From JALZDI01 sp036259355 (GTDB lineage: Bacteria > Actinomycetota > Actinomycetes > Propionibacteriales > Nocardioidaceae): 53,385 nucleotides of DNA. Below, piece by piece: positions 1-7,957 of this stretch; position 1 is the first letter of the stretch; each line of letters starts with the position of its first letter. The notes below the pieces were generated by a model. It saw nothing but the letters and a program-made list of their open reading frames with translations, was not told the origin of the DNA and did no database searches. Location: contig DATABY010000197.1 of NCBI GenBank assembly GCA_036259355.1, forward strand, positions 1-53,385. Direction: 5' to 3'. Both the position numbers and the translations under genes were made by a program.

Positions 1-609
1 GACATCTTCAACTCGCTGCTGCAGATCCTGGAGGACGGCCGGCTGACCGACAGCCAGGGCCGGGTGGTCGACTTCAAGAACACCGTGATCATCATGACCA
101 CCAACCTCGGCACCCGCGACATCGCCCGCGGCGTCAACCTCGGGTTCCAGCAGACCGGTGACACGGGTGCGTCGTACGACCGGATGAAGGCCAAGGTGTC
201 GGAGGAGCTGCGCACGCACTTCCGCCCCGAGTTCCTCAACCGTGTCGACGAGATCATCGTGTTCCCGCCGCTCACCGAGGCCGAGATCATCCAGATCGTC
301 GACCTGATGGTGGCCGAGGTGGAGAAGCGGCTGCGCGACAAGGACATGGGCATCGAGCTGACCCAGCGGTCCAAGGAGGTCCTGGCCCGGCGTGGCTTCG
401 ACCCGGTGCTCGGCGCCCGGCCGCTGCGGCGCACGCTGCAGCGCGACGTCGAGGACGTGATGGCGGAGAAGATGCTGTACGGCGAGCTCAAGTCCGGCGA
501 GATCGTGGTCGTCGACGTGGAGGGCGAGGGCAACGACGCCGTCTTCACCTTCACCGGCACGCCGAAGAGCAAGCTGCCCGACACCCCGCCGGTGGAGACC
601 ACCAGCTGA
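1..609 (+). CDS. clpC: ATP-dependent Clp protease ATP-binding subunit ClpC, C-terminal part
   Basis: Only the last 202 residues are present; the gene enters from the left edge in frame 1. It is the second AAA+ module of a Hsp100 unfoldase that feeds substrates to the ClpP protease in the cytoplasm. Visible motifs are the end of the Walker B region (QILEDGRLTDSQGR), a sensor-1 stretch (VIIMTTNLGT), the arginine-finger segment (FRPEFLNRVDEI) and the sensor-2 helix (GARPLRRTLQ). The short acidic tail and absence of a ClpB-type C-terminus favour ClpC over ClpB. It ends convergently with mutY, and a quasi-palindromic repeat fills the space between. The N-terminal domains lie outside the window, so the assignment rests on the C-terminal third. 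Confidence 0.95.
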   Translation, partial: DIFNSLLQILEDGRLTDSQGRVVDFKNTVIIMTTNLGTRDIARGVNLGFQQTGDTGASYDRMKAKVSEELRTHFRPEFLNRVDEIIVFPPLTEAEIIQIVDLMVAEVEKRLRDKDMGIELTQRSKEVLARRGFDPVLGARPLRRTLQRDVEDVMAEKMLYGELKSGEIVVVDVEGEGNDAVFTFTGTPKSKLPDTPPVETTS

Positions 610-624
610 GCCCCGCCGTCCCCT

Positions 625-729
625 GGGGAACCCCGCGACGCACGTTTTCTGGCGCGGGGGTCCCCAGTGACGCACCTAGCGGTGCGGGGGACCCCCGCGC
701 TGAACGGGGTTCGTAGCGCGGTTCCCCAG
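625..729. repeat. Dispersed quasi-palindromic intergenic repeat, copy 1
   Basis: This copy lies between the convergent clpC and mutY genes. It contains a perfect 14-bp inverted repeat, GCGCGGGGGTCCCC at 652-665 against its complement at 687-700, with a nested GCACC/GGTGC stem at 672-685. The same sequence pattern recurs near 36.5 kb and 47.25 kb. The long stem would fold in RNA from either strand, so it may act as a bidirectional terminator; no T-tract follows it. Confidence 0.85.
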
Positions 730-735
730 TCGGGT

Positions 736-1611
736 CTACGCCGGGAGGCGGAACAGGTCGTCGTCGAGGGGCTCGACCAGGCCGTCGGCGACGAGGCCGT
801 CGAGGGCGCGCTCGCGCTGCAGCGGGTCGTCCCACGCCTGCTCCAGCCGTGGGCGGGGCACCGGCTCCTCGGAGTCGCGGAGCACGGCGAGCAGCCGGCC
901 GCGGCACTGCCGGTCGGTGCCGGCGTAGGTCTGGCCGCGCCGCGGCGGACCGTCGTACGCCGGGAAGCCGGCCGCGGACCAGGCGCACCCGGCGGTGACC
1001 GGGCAGGCGGAGCACCTCGGCGCACGGGCCGTGCACACCAGCGCCCCGAGTTCCATCACCGCGACCGACCAGCGGGCGGCGGTCCGGTCGTCGTCGGGCA
1101 GCAGCGACTCCGCCAGCGCGCGTTCGGCGGCCGTCACGCTGGTCCCCGGGAGCTCCGCGCCGGCAGCGGCACGGCCGAGCACCCGGCGCACGTTGGTGTC
1201 GAGCACGGCGTGCCGACGGCCGAAGGCGAACGCCGCCACCGCAGCCGCGGTGTAGTCCCCGACCCCCGGCAGCGCCCGGAGCGTGTCCCGGTCGGCGGGC
1301 ACCTCACCAGCGTGCCGCTCGTCGATGGCCCGTGCGGCGGCGTGCAGCCGCAGCGCCCGGCGCGGGTAGCCGAGCCGTCCCCACGCGCGTACGGCGTCGC
1401 CCGGCGCGGCCGACGCCAGCGCCGCCGGCGTCGGCCACGTCCTGAGCCATGTGTCATAGACCGGGAGCACCCGCGCCACCGGCGTCTGCTGCAGCATGAA
1501 CTCGCTGACCAGCACCGCCCACGGGGTCGCGTCGGGGCGGCGCCAGGGCAGGTCCCGGGCATGCTCGGCGTACCACGCCAGCAGCGGCTCGTGCAGGGTC
1601 GAGGCGGGCAT
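736..1611 (-). CDS. mutY: A/G-specific adenine DNA glycosylase MutY
   Basis: This 291-residue enzyme removes adenine mispaired with 8-oxoguanine in base-excision repair. The catalytic Glu is at about residue 37 in SEFMLQQT. The helix-hairpin-helix is LPGVGDYTA (about 114-122), followed by the catalytic Asp138 in VLDTNVRRV. A [4Fe-4S] cluster motif C-x6-C-x2-C-x5-C occupies about residues 193-209. The tail is short and lacks an obvious full NUDIX-like 8-oxoG recognition domain, as is usual for actinobacterial MutY. The ATG at 1611 is preferred over an in-frame start at 1728 because homology begins just after it (LLAWYAEHARDLPWR) and the upstream residues look like translated intergenic DNA. 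It is divergent from the membrane protein starting at 1707. Confidence 0.95.
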   Translation of the reverse strand: MPASTLHEPLLAWYAEHARDLPWRRPDATPWAVLVSEFMLQQTPVARVLPVYDTWLRTWPTPAALASAAPGDAVRAWGRLGYPRRALRLHAAARAIDERHAGEVPADRDTLRALPGVGDYTAAAVAAFAFGRRHAVLDTNVRRVLGRAAAGAELPGTSVTAAERALAESLLPDDDRTAARWSVAVMELGALVCTARAPRCSACPVTAGCAWSAAGFPAYDGPPRRGQTYAGTDRQCRGRLLAVLRDSEEPVPRPRLEQAWDDPLQRERALDGLVADGLVEPLDDDLFRLPA

Positions 1612-1706
1612 CGCGGCGATCCTCGCACGCGGCGTCGGCCCGGCGACGTGGCGGCCTCGGAGTGGCACCCACGAATACCGCGGCCCGGCGGTTAGCGTGA
1701 CGGCCC

Positions 1707-2546
1707 ATGAGCAACGTGGTGTCACCACGCGGTCCGCTCCCTCCGCGGGTCTACTGGCGCCGGCGGCTGCTGCTGGTGGTGGTCGTGGTCGGCGTCGTCG
1801 TGCTGGTCACGCAGGTGCTCGGCGGGGGCGACGACACCGAGCCGGTGGCCGACCGGGGCCGGGCGACCCCGGACCCCGCCGCCGAGCAGAAGCCGTCCAC
1901 GGCCGCGCCGGAGCCCGCCGGACAACGCCGGCAGGCCCGGGACCGGCAGCCCGCCCGTCGCACCGAGTCCGCAGAGCCCACGGCGTCGTTGAGCGGCCCG
2001 ACCGGCCCGCTGGCCCAGCCCGTCGGCCCGTGCCAGCCGTCCGCCGTCTCGATCGTGCCGGACGTGGAGGACACCGCCGCGTCCGCGCCGGTGCCGTTGC
2101 GGCTCGGGTTGTCGACCAGCGGCGCTCAGGCGTGCACGTTCGAGTTCGGGCCGGACAGCGTCGCGCTGCGCGTCACCTCCGGTGACGACCTGATCTGGGA
2201 GTCGCTGAAGTGCCCCTCGGCGATCGAGGAGCAGTCGGTCGTCGTACGCCCGGGCTGGCTCGGCTACGTCGAGATCGACTGGTCGGGGCGGCGGGCCTCG
2301 GAGGGCTGCGCGCAGACCGGCGACTTCGCCGCCCCCGGCTACTACTGGGCGGAGGCAGCCGCGCTCGGCGGCGAGCCGCAGCGCAGCCAGTTCGAGCTGG
2401 AGACGCCGCCCAAGCCGAAACCCAAGCCGAAACCCGAGCCGAAGAAGAACGCGAAGCCGACGGACGAGCAGCAGCAGAAGCCGGACCGGCGGAGGGAGGC
2501 GCAGGGGGAGGAGAAGCAGGGCCAGGACGACGAGCCAGCCCGCTGA
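1707..2546 (+). CDS. Membrane-anchored hypothetical protein with Pro/Lys-rich tail
   Basis: This is a 279-residue protein of unknown function. A short cytoplasmic head is followed by one transmembrane helix at about residues 19-40 (LLLVVVVVGVVVLV). Next comes a Pro/Arg/Ala-rich linker, then a compact extracytoplasmic domain (about 110-235) with paired cysteines and beta-strand-like sequence (ACTFEFGPDSVALRV). The last 45 residues are a charged disordered tail built on Pro-Lys repeats encoded by near-identical tandem hexanucleotides. The domain recalls the beta-sandwich of DUF4232-like secreted proteins, but I do not assign it. A TAGCGT hexamer at 1693-1698 sits 8 nt before the ATG, suggesting a leaderless transcript. 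It converges on disA. Confidence 0.8.
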   Translation: MSNVVSPRGPLPPRVYWRRRLLLVVVVVGVVVLVTQVLGGGDDTEPVADRGRATPDPAAEQKPSTAAPEPAGQRRQARDRQPARRTESAEPTASLSGPTGPLAQPVGPCQPSAVSIVPDVEDTAASAPVPLRLGLSTSGAQACTFEFGPDSVALRVTSGDDLIWESLKCPSAIEEQSVVVRPGWLGYVEIDWSGRRASEGCAQTGDFAAPGYYWAEAAALGGEPQRSQFELETPPKPKPKPKPEPKKNAKPTDEQQQKPDRRREAQGEEKQGQDDEPAR

Positions 2547-2610
2547 CCCCGCCCTACGGCTGAACCGAGGCGGGACATCGGCCGCCGGCGGTCAGCCGCG
2601 AGCGACTGGG

Positions 2611-3696
2611 TCAGACGTAGCGCTCGAGGATGCTGGACTCGGCCAGCCTGGACAGCCCCTCGCGCACGCTGCGGGCGCGGAACTCCCCGACGCCCTCGAC
2701 GATCTGCAGGTCGTCGATGCTGGCCGCGAGCAGCTTCTGCAGGCTGCCGAAGTGCTCGACCAGCCGGTCCACGACCGTGCCGGGCAGCCGCGGCACCTTC
2801 GCCAGCAGGCGGTAGCCGCGCGGGGTGATCGCGCTGTCGAGGTGCTCGGGGCCGCCGATGCCCAGGGCCCGGGCCACCGAGGCGATGTCGACCAGCTCGG
2901 AGGAGTCGAGGGCGTTGAGGTCTTCCAGCACCTGGTCCACGGCCTTGGCGCGCCGCCCGGTCGGCAGGTAGTCGCGCACCACCAGGTCGCGCTCGATGTC
3001 GACGCCCGAGACCAGCTCCTCGAGCTGCAGGGCGAGCAGCCGGCCGTCGGTGCCGAGCTCGACGACGTACCCCTCGATCTCGCGCGCGATTCGCAGCACC
3101 ATCTCCAGCCGCTGCGCCACCGCCGCGACGTCGCGGACCGTCACCAGGTCCTCGATCTCCAGCGCCGACAGGGTGCCGGACACCTCGTCGAGGCGCAGCT
3201 TGTAGCGCTCCAGCGTGGCCAGTGCCTGGTTGGCCCGGGCGAGGATCTGACCGGAGTCCTCGAGGGTGTAGCGGGTGTCGCCGACGTAGATGGCGATGAT
3301 CAGCATCGACTGCGACACCGAGATCACCGGCAGGTTGGTCTGCCTGGCGACCCGGTCGGCGGTGCGGTGCCGGGTGCCGGCCTCGCTGGTGGGGATGGAG
3401 GGGTCGGGCATCAGGTGTACGCCGGCCCGCAGGATGCGGGTGGCGTCACGGTCGAGGATGATCGCGCCGTCCATCTTGGCGAGCTCGCGCAGGCCGGTCG
3501 GGGTGAACTCGACGTCGAGCTCGAAGCCGCCGGTGCTGATCGCCTCCACGACCCTGTCCTGGCCCAGCACCAGCAGTGCGCCGGTGCGCCCGCGCAGGAT
3601 GCGCTCGAGGCCCTCGCGCAGGTCGGTGCCGGGCGCGATGCTGGCGAGCGTGGCCCGCAGCCGGGCCTCACCCGTCAGCTTGTCGATGCTGGCCAC
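2611..3696 (-). CDS. disA: DNA integrity scanning protein / diadenylate cyclase DisA
   Basis: DisA makes cyclic di-AMP from two ATP and scans DNA for branched structures. The 361-residue length matches the family. The N-terminal DAC domain carries the DGA motif at about 76-78 and GTRHR at about 107-111, the residues that bind ATP and metal. A helical linker follows, and the C-terminus has a helix-hairpin-helix DNA-binding module (about 300-355, ending IVEGVGEFRARSVREGLSRL). The GTG start at 3696 is chosen because it is preceded by GGGGAG and gives the expected length. It lies 143 bp downstream of radA on the same strand, the usual actinobacterial pairing. A TACACT hexamer at 3728-3733 could be a -10 element of its own promoter; no convincing -35 was seen. 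Confidence 0.96.
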   Translation of the reverse strand: MASIDKLTGEARLRATLASIAPGTDLREGLERILRGRTGALLVLGQDRVVEAISTGGFELDVEFTPTGLRELAKMDGAIILDRDATRILRAGVHLMPDPSIPTSEAGTRHRTADRVARQTNLPVISVSQSMLIIAIYVGDTRYTLEDSGQILARANQALATLERYKLRLDEVSGTLSALEIEDLVTVRDVAAVAQRLEMVLRIAREIEGYVVELGTDGRLLALQLEELVSGVDIERDLVVRDYLPTGRRAKAVDQVLEDLNALDSSELVDIASVARALGIGGPEHLDSAITPRGYRLLAKVPRLPGTVVDRLVEHFGSLQKLLAASIDDLQIVEGVGEFRARSVREGLSRLAESSILERYV

Positions 3697-3839
3697 TGCG
3701 CTCCCCGTGCCGGATCCTTCTGCGCTCAGTGTAGAGGGCGACACTCCACCGACCGCGACTGTCGACTCACGAACCGCTACAGATCGCAACGCTTCCGAGA
3801 CGTTGCAGGGTGACGTGCCGGCGCCGCTCGGCGCAACCG

Positions 3840-5222
3840 CTAATCCGTGAGTCTCAGCAAGTGGAGGGCCTCGGAGACGTCGGTGGCGGCGTAGACGGCC
3901 AGGCCGGGGATGCGGTCGAAGCGGGCCGGTGCCGCTCCCGCGTCGGCGGGGACGATCGCCCGGGTGAACCCCAACCGGGCCGCCTCCTCGAGCCGGCGCT
4001 GGACGCCCGGCACCCGGCGGATCTCCCCGGCCAGCCCCACCTCGCCGAGCGCGACCATGCCGCTGGGCACGGACCGCTCCTGCGCCGCCGAGGCGACCGC
4101 GACCGCGGCGGAGAGGTCGGCGGCGGGCTCGCTGAGCCGGGCGCCGCCCACGGTGGCGGTGTAGACGTCGCGGCCGGCCAGCGCGACCCTTGCCCTCTTC
4201 TCCAGCACCGCCAGCAGCATCGCGACCCGCTGCGCGTCGAGGCCGCTGGTGGACCGGCGCGGCGTCTGCCCGGAGGGCGACGCCACCAGCGCCTGCACCT
4301 CGGCGAGCATCGGCCGCCGGCCCTCCAGCGTCACGGTGACGCACGTCCCCGGCACCGGCTTGTCGTGGCGCGACACGAACAGCCCGGTCGGGTCGGTGAC
4401 CTCCACGATGCCCTCGTCGGACAGGTCGAAGCAGCCGATCTCGTCGACCGGACCAAAACGGTTCTTCGCCGCCCGGACGAGCCGCAGCCGGGAGTTGCGC
4501 TCGCCCTCGAACTGCAGCACCACGTCGACGAGGTGCTCGAGCACCCGTGGCCCGGCAATCGAGCCGTCCTTGGTGACGTGCCCGACCAGCACAGTCGCGA
4601 TGTCGCGCTGCTTGGCGATGCGGGTGAGCGCGCCGGACACCTCCCGGACCTGGGTGACCCCGCCCGGAGCGCCGTCGACGTCGGGTACGCCGATGGCCTG
4701 CACGGAGTCGATCACCATCAGGGCGGGGGAGACCTGCTCGATGTGGCTGATCACCGCGCTCAGCTCGGTCTCGGCGGCGAAGTAGAGCCGGTCGTGGACC
4801 GCGCCCGTGCGCTCGGCGCGCAGACGCACCTGCGCGGCGCTCTCCTCGCCCGAGACGTAGAGGGTGTCCTTGCCGGCGCGCGCCGACTGTGCGGCGACCT
4901 CCAGCAGCAGCGTCGACTTGCCGACCCCTGGCTCGCCGGCCAGCAGCAGTACCGCCCCGGGGACGAGCCCGCCACCGAGCACCCGGTCGAGCTCGCCGAC
5001 GCCGCAGCTCTGCGCGGTCGAGGCCTCGACGTCGATCCGCGTCATCGGCCGCGCCGGGGCGCTCACTGGACCCGCGCTTACCCGGGATCGGGGCGCGCCG
5101 ACCTCGTCGACCGTGCCCCAGGCCTGGCACTCACCGCACCGGCCCACCCACTTCGCGGTCTCCCACCCGCACTCGCCGCACCGGTAGCGGGGCCGGGAGC
5201 GGGTCGACGTCGTCTTCGCCAT
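3840..5222 (-). CDS. radA: DNA repair protein RadA
   Basis: RadA (460 residues) is a RecA-like ATPase and helicase that drives branch migration during recombination. In order it has an N-terminal zinc finger (C15-x2-C18-x10-C29-x2-C32), the Walker A GEPGVGKS at about 96-103, Walker B LMVIDS at about 168-173, the family-specific KNRFG motif at about 253-257 and a C-terminal Lon-protease-like domain. A TAACGT hexamer at 5230-5235 lies 7 nt from the ATG, so the mRNA is probably leaderless. disA follows downstream, linking two DNA-damage functions. Confidence 0.97.
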   Translation of the reverse strand: MAKTTSTRSRPRYRCGECGWETAKWVGRCGECQAWGTVDEVGAPRSRVSAGPVSAPARPMTRIDVEASTAQSCGVGELDRVLGGGLVPGAVLLLAGEPGVGKSTLLLEVAAQSARAGKDTLYVSGEESAAQVRLRAERTGAVHDRLYFAAETELSAVISHIEQVSPALMVIDSVQAIGVPDVDGAPGGVTQVREVSGALTRIAKQRDIATVLVGHVTKDGSIAGPRVLEHLVDVVLQFEGERNSRLRLVRAAKNRFGPVDEIGCFDLSDEGIVEVTDPTGLFVSRHDKPVPGTCVTVTLEGRRPMLAEVQALVASPSGQTPRRSTSGLDAQRVAMLLAVLEKRARVALAGRDVYTATVGGARLSEPAADLSAAVAVASAAQERSVPSGMVALGEVGLAGEIRRVPGVQRRLEEAARLGFTRAIVPADAGAAPARFDRIPGLAVYAATDVSEALHLLRLTD

Positions 5223-5490
5223 GCGGGGAACGTTAGGTCATGCCGCCGACAGAACCGCGGCGCCGGACCGCGCCCCGTGTCGTGCCGGTTGCGGCGTTCT
5301 CGCGCATCGCCGGCGGCGGTGCCTGCACCCCCGGAGACGCCAGACACGGCCTCGACGGCGCCCCCGACCCCGGCAAACTCCGGGAGCGCGACTTCTCGCG
5401 CGGCGACGCCGGGTCTATCTTCTGGTACGACATCGTCGCGCCCGCAGCTGTCATGGTCCTGTTCGTCATCACCTGACCCAGGGGGTCGCG

Positions 5491-6501
5491 ATGTTCGAGA
5501 ACGTCACGCCGGCACAGGTCGATGCGGTACTCGGTGCCATGACCACGGTGGTCGACCACGACGGCGCAGACGGCGCCGGTGGCGGCCGGCAGATGGTCGA
5601 GGCCGCCGCCGCGATCATGTTCGGCACGCCGCGAGACCTCGGGGCGGACCCGGTCGTCCCGGTGGCACCCGACGGGCTGGCCGCGGCGGTCGGCGACGAC
5701 CCCACGCTCGCCGCGCACGCGGTCGAGCTGGTCGCGGTCGCGGCCCTGGCCGACGGGCGGGTCGAGAGCGACCGGTTGCGATGCGTGCTCGAGTACGCCG
5801 ATCTCCTCGGCGTCCGGGAGGACTGGACCGAGGTGCTGGCCGACGTCGCCGAGGGGCGTACCGAGAAGGCCATGGCGCACATGGTGCGCAGCAACGCGGC
5901 GACGTTCCCCGGCCTCGCCGGACCGGACGGCATGCCGGAGATGCTCTGCTACAGCGGTCGCAGCGACGCCGACAAGCGGGTGCTGGACCGGTTCGAGGGG
6001 CTCGAGGGCTACGCCCCGGGGACATTCGGCCATGCGTTCTGGGTGCACTTCCGCCGGCACGGGTTCCGCTTCCCCGGGCAGGAGGGGGCGTTCAACGGCG
6101 CGTTCGCGGTGCCGCACGACGGGCTGCACGTGTTGAGCGGGTACGACACATCGATGCAGGGCGAGCTGCTGGTGAGCACGTTCACCGGGGAGATGCACGG
6201 CGTCGAGGCGCTCAGCGCGCACCTGCTCCCGGTGATCTTCGAGTGGCACATCGGGCAGGAGGTCAATGGCATCGGCGCCCAGCACGGCGCACTCGACCCG
6301 TGGAAGTTCCTGTACGCGTGGCGTCGCGGCAACGCCACCGCGGTGGACGTGCTCGACACCCGGTGGAGGTTCTTCGACGTGGCCGAACGGCCCCTGGAGG
6401 AGGTGCGCAGCCGCTACGGCATCCCCGAGCTGCCCGACCGGTTCCGCGCCACCGGACCGGAGGTCAACTTCACCGAGGAGGCCGACCCGAGCGTCACCTG
6501 A
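5491..6501 (+). CDS. TerB-like / COQ4-like two-part protein
   Basis: This 336-residue cytoplasmic protein has no assigned function. Residues about 70-125 form an acidic helical segment (AHAVELVAVAALADGRVESD) resembling TerB-type tellurite-resistance folds. The C-terminal half contains H209-D210-x2-H213-x11-E225, exactly the HDxxHx11E zinc motif of COQ4, a protein of ubiquinone biosynthesis in eukaryotes and some bacteria. Residues after it (LLPVIFEWHIGQEVNG) look like the following COQ4-type helix. This organism encodes menaquinone genes, so a ubiquinone role is unlikely; binding or modifying another prenyl lipid is only a guess. ATG 5491 follows the purine-rich AGGGGG at 5480-5485. It converges closely with the methyltransferase gene. 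Confidence 0.75.
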   Translation: MFENVTPAQVDAVLGAMTTVVDHDGADGAGGGRQMVEAAAAIMFGTPRDLGADPVVPVAPDGLAAAVGDDPTLAAHAVELVAVAALADGRVESDRLRCVLEYADLLGVREDWTEVLADVAEGRTEKAMAHMVRSNAATFPGLAGPDGMPEMLCYSGRSDADKRVLDRFEGLEGYAPGTFGHAFWVHFRRHGFRFPGQEGAFNGAFAVPHDGLHVLSGYDTSMQGELLVSTFTGEMHGVEALSAHLLPVIFEWHIGQEVNGIGAQHGALDPWKFLYAWRRGNATAVDVLDTRWRFFDVAERPLEEVRSRYGIPELPDRFRATGPEVNFTEEADPSVT

Positions 6502-6522
6502 GCCGGCGCGCGACGACGAAGC

Positions 6523-7221
6523 TCACCATCGGCGCCACCACACGTTGACGGCGTAGTCGACTTCGAGCCCGGCGTGCTCGGCGGCGATGCGGTGGGCGTG
6601 CTCGGGTGGGAACTCGATGGCCAGCACGGCCTCGAGGTCCGCCCGCGAGTCGAACCGCCAGCCCATGTCGACCTGCCGCCGCTGCCAGCCGTGCCCGGAC
6701 CAGAAGCGCTCCACCGCCCCCGGGTCGTAGCGCGGGTACGCCGTGCGGAACCACCGGCCGAACGTGCTGCGGGTCGCGTCGTTGTCGACGACGTACGAGA
6801 CCCCGCCGCGCCGCATCACCCGCGCCAGCTCGCGCAGGCCCGGCTCGCAGCCGGGCCCGAAGAAGTACGCCCAGCGGGCGTGGCTGACGTCGACACAGCG
6901 GTCCGGCAGCGGCAGGTCCTGCGCGGCACCGACGTACACCCGCACGTTCGGGACGCCGGCACAGCGCCGCCTCGCCACGCCCGCAAGACCCGGGTGCGGC
7001 TCGACGCCCACCACCCGGGCCGCGGTGTCGGCGAACCACGGCAGGTGGAATCCGGTGCCGCAGCCGACGTCGAGCACGTTGCCGCCACGCCAGTCACGGA
7101 TCTCCCGCAACGCGTCGGCCAGCCTGCCGTACGGGTCGACGGCGCGGTTCTCGGACTCGTAGACGGCGGGCGCCTGCCAGATGTTGGGGCTGCGGACAGC
7201 CCCGCGCGCGGTGACGGCCAT
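6523..7221 (-). CDS. Class I SAM-dependent methyltransferase
   Basis: This 232-residue protein has the Rossmann motif I VLDVGCGTG at about 49-57, an acidic residue at the end of strand beta-2 (GVEPHPG) and a motif resembling the post-I/motif II region (LPLPDRCVDVSHARWAYFFG). These mark a Methyltransf_11/25-type enzyme. The substrate cannot be told. The unusual HARWAYFFG in place of the common acceptor-site pattern, and the conserved Trp-rich C-terminus, suggest a distinct subfamily. The ATG at 7221 lies 25 bp downstream of the glyoxalase-like gene, so the two are probably cotranscribed. In-frame sequence upstream of the chosen start reads like a shadow of the neighbouring gene. Confidence 0.85.
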   Translation of the reverse strand: MAVTARGAVRSPNIWQAPAVYESENRAVDPYGRLADALREIRDWRGGNVLDVGCGTGFHLPWFADTAARVVGVEPHPGLAGVARRRCAGVPNVRVYVGAAQDLPLPDRCVDVSHARWAYFFGPGCEPGLRELARVMRRGGVSYVVDNDATRSTFGRWFRTAYPRYDPGAVERFWSGHGWQRRQVDMGWRFDSRADLEAVLAIEFPPEHAHRIAAEHAGLEVDYAVNVWWRRW

Positions 7222-7246
7222 CAGCGGGAGCCCGGAGGTGCGACGC

Positions 7247-7885
7247 TCAGATGCGGACGACGCCGTCGGAGGTCCGGAAGTGGGCGGCGACGATGCCCGG
7301 GGTGCCGTGCGGTGCCACCCACTCGACCTCGAGGTCGTCCAGCACGTCGGCCGGGTCCTCACCGAGCCACTTGCACACGCGGTCGGGCACGCCGGCGATC
7401 TCCAGCTTCACCAGCGCGATGTCGCCGCTGGCGCCGGCGGACGGGTGGTGCTGCATGTCACTGAGCCACTGCACGAAGAACGGAAGCTGGGGGTCGGAGA
7501 TCAGGCCCTTGAGGCCGATCTGGCGCCAGCGCAGCTCCTTGCCGTCCGGCCGGTGCCGGTTGCCCGGCACGGAGTCGCGACCGAGCCGCGCCTCCACCCC
7601 GGAGATGTCGTCGACGGCGACGACCCAGCCGAGCCAGCCGCCGCCGGCCTCCGACCGGTCGCGCACGGCCTGGCCGAACGGCGCCTTGTCCGAGGCGGGG
7701 TGGTCGAGCACCTCGACGATCTCCAGGAACTGGTTGCCCACCAACGGCAGCACGACGTTGCGCGTGCCGAACCGGGGGTGCACCCCGCCGTCGACGAACT
7801 TCTCGCCGAGCAGCTCCGTGAGGCGCTGTGTCGTTCCTGCCAGGCCGTCGGCTCCCACCGCGTAGGAGACGTGGTCGAGATGCAT
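7247..7885 (-). CDS. VOC / glyoxalase-like domain protein
   Basis: The protein opens with HLDHVSYAVG, the signature first strand of vicinal-oxygen-chelate proteins, and has the paired beta-alpha-beta modules expected (second conserved stretch WLGWVVAVDDISGVEARLG). At about 212 residues it fits the Glyoxalase_3 type seen widely in actinobacteria, whose substrate is unknown. Start choice: an ATG three codons upstream (7894) is possible, but a CACAAT hexamer 7 nt before the ATG at 7885 supports a leaderless start there. It leads a two-gene operon with the methyltransferase. Confidence 0.82.
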   Translation of the reverse strand: MHLDHVSYAVGADGLAGTTQRLTELLGEKFVDGGVHPRFGTRNVVLPLVGNQFLEIVEVLDHPASDKAPFGQAVRDRSEAGGGWLGWVVAVDDISGVEARLGRDSVPGNRHRPDGKELRWRQIGLKGLISDPQLPFFVQWLSDMQHHPSAGASGDIALVKLEIAGVPDRVCKWLGEDPADVLDDLEVEWVAPHGTPGIVAAHFRTSDGVVRI

Positions 7886-7957
7886 GCCAAGCATTGTGTC
7901 GAGACCGCGAACCGGTCCGGACAGCGGGGTCGTCCGCGCGCCGTGCCCGAACGGGTG

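Noticed and set aside
667..1695. Long plus-strand frame opposite mutY
   Set aside because: Arg/Pro/Gly-rich shadow with no domain; mutY on the minus strand has all catalytic motifs.
5240..5476. A 78-codon plus-strand frame between radA and the COQ4-like gene, with a hydrophobic C-terminus
   Set aside because: No clear ribosome site, weaker third-position G/C bias than neighbours, and it covers the promoter region of radA; kept only as a remote possibility.
3810..6548. Very long plus-strand frame opposite radA and through the next gene
   Set aside because: It runs antisense to radA and out of frame with the COQ4-like gene; composition is typical of high-GC shadow frames.
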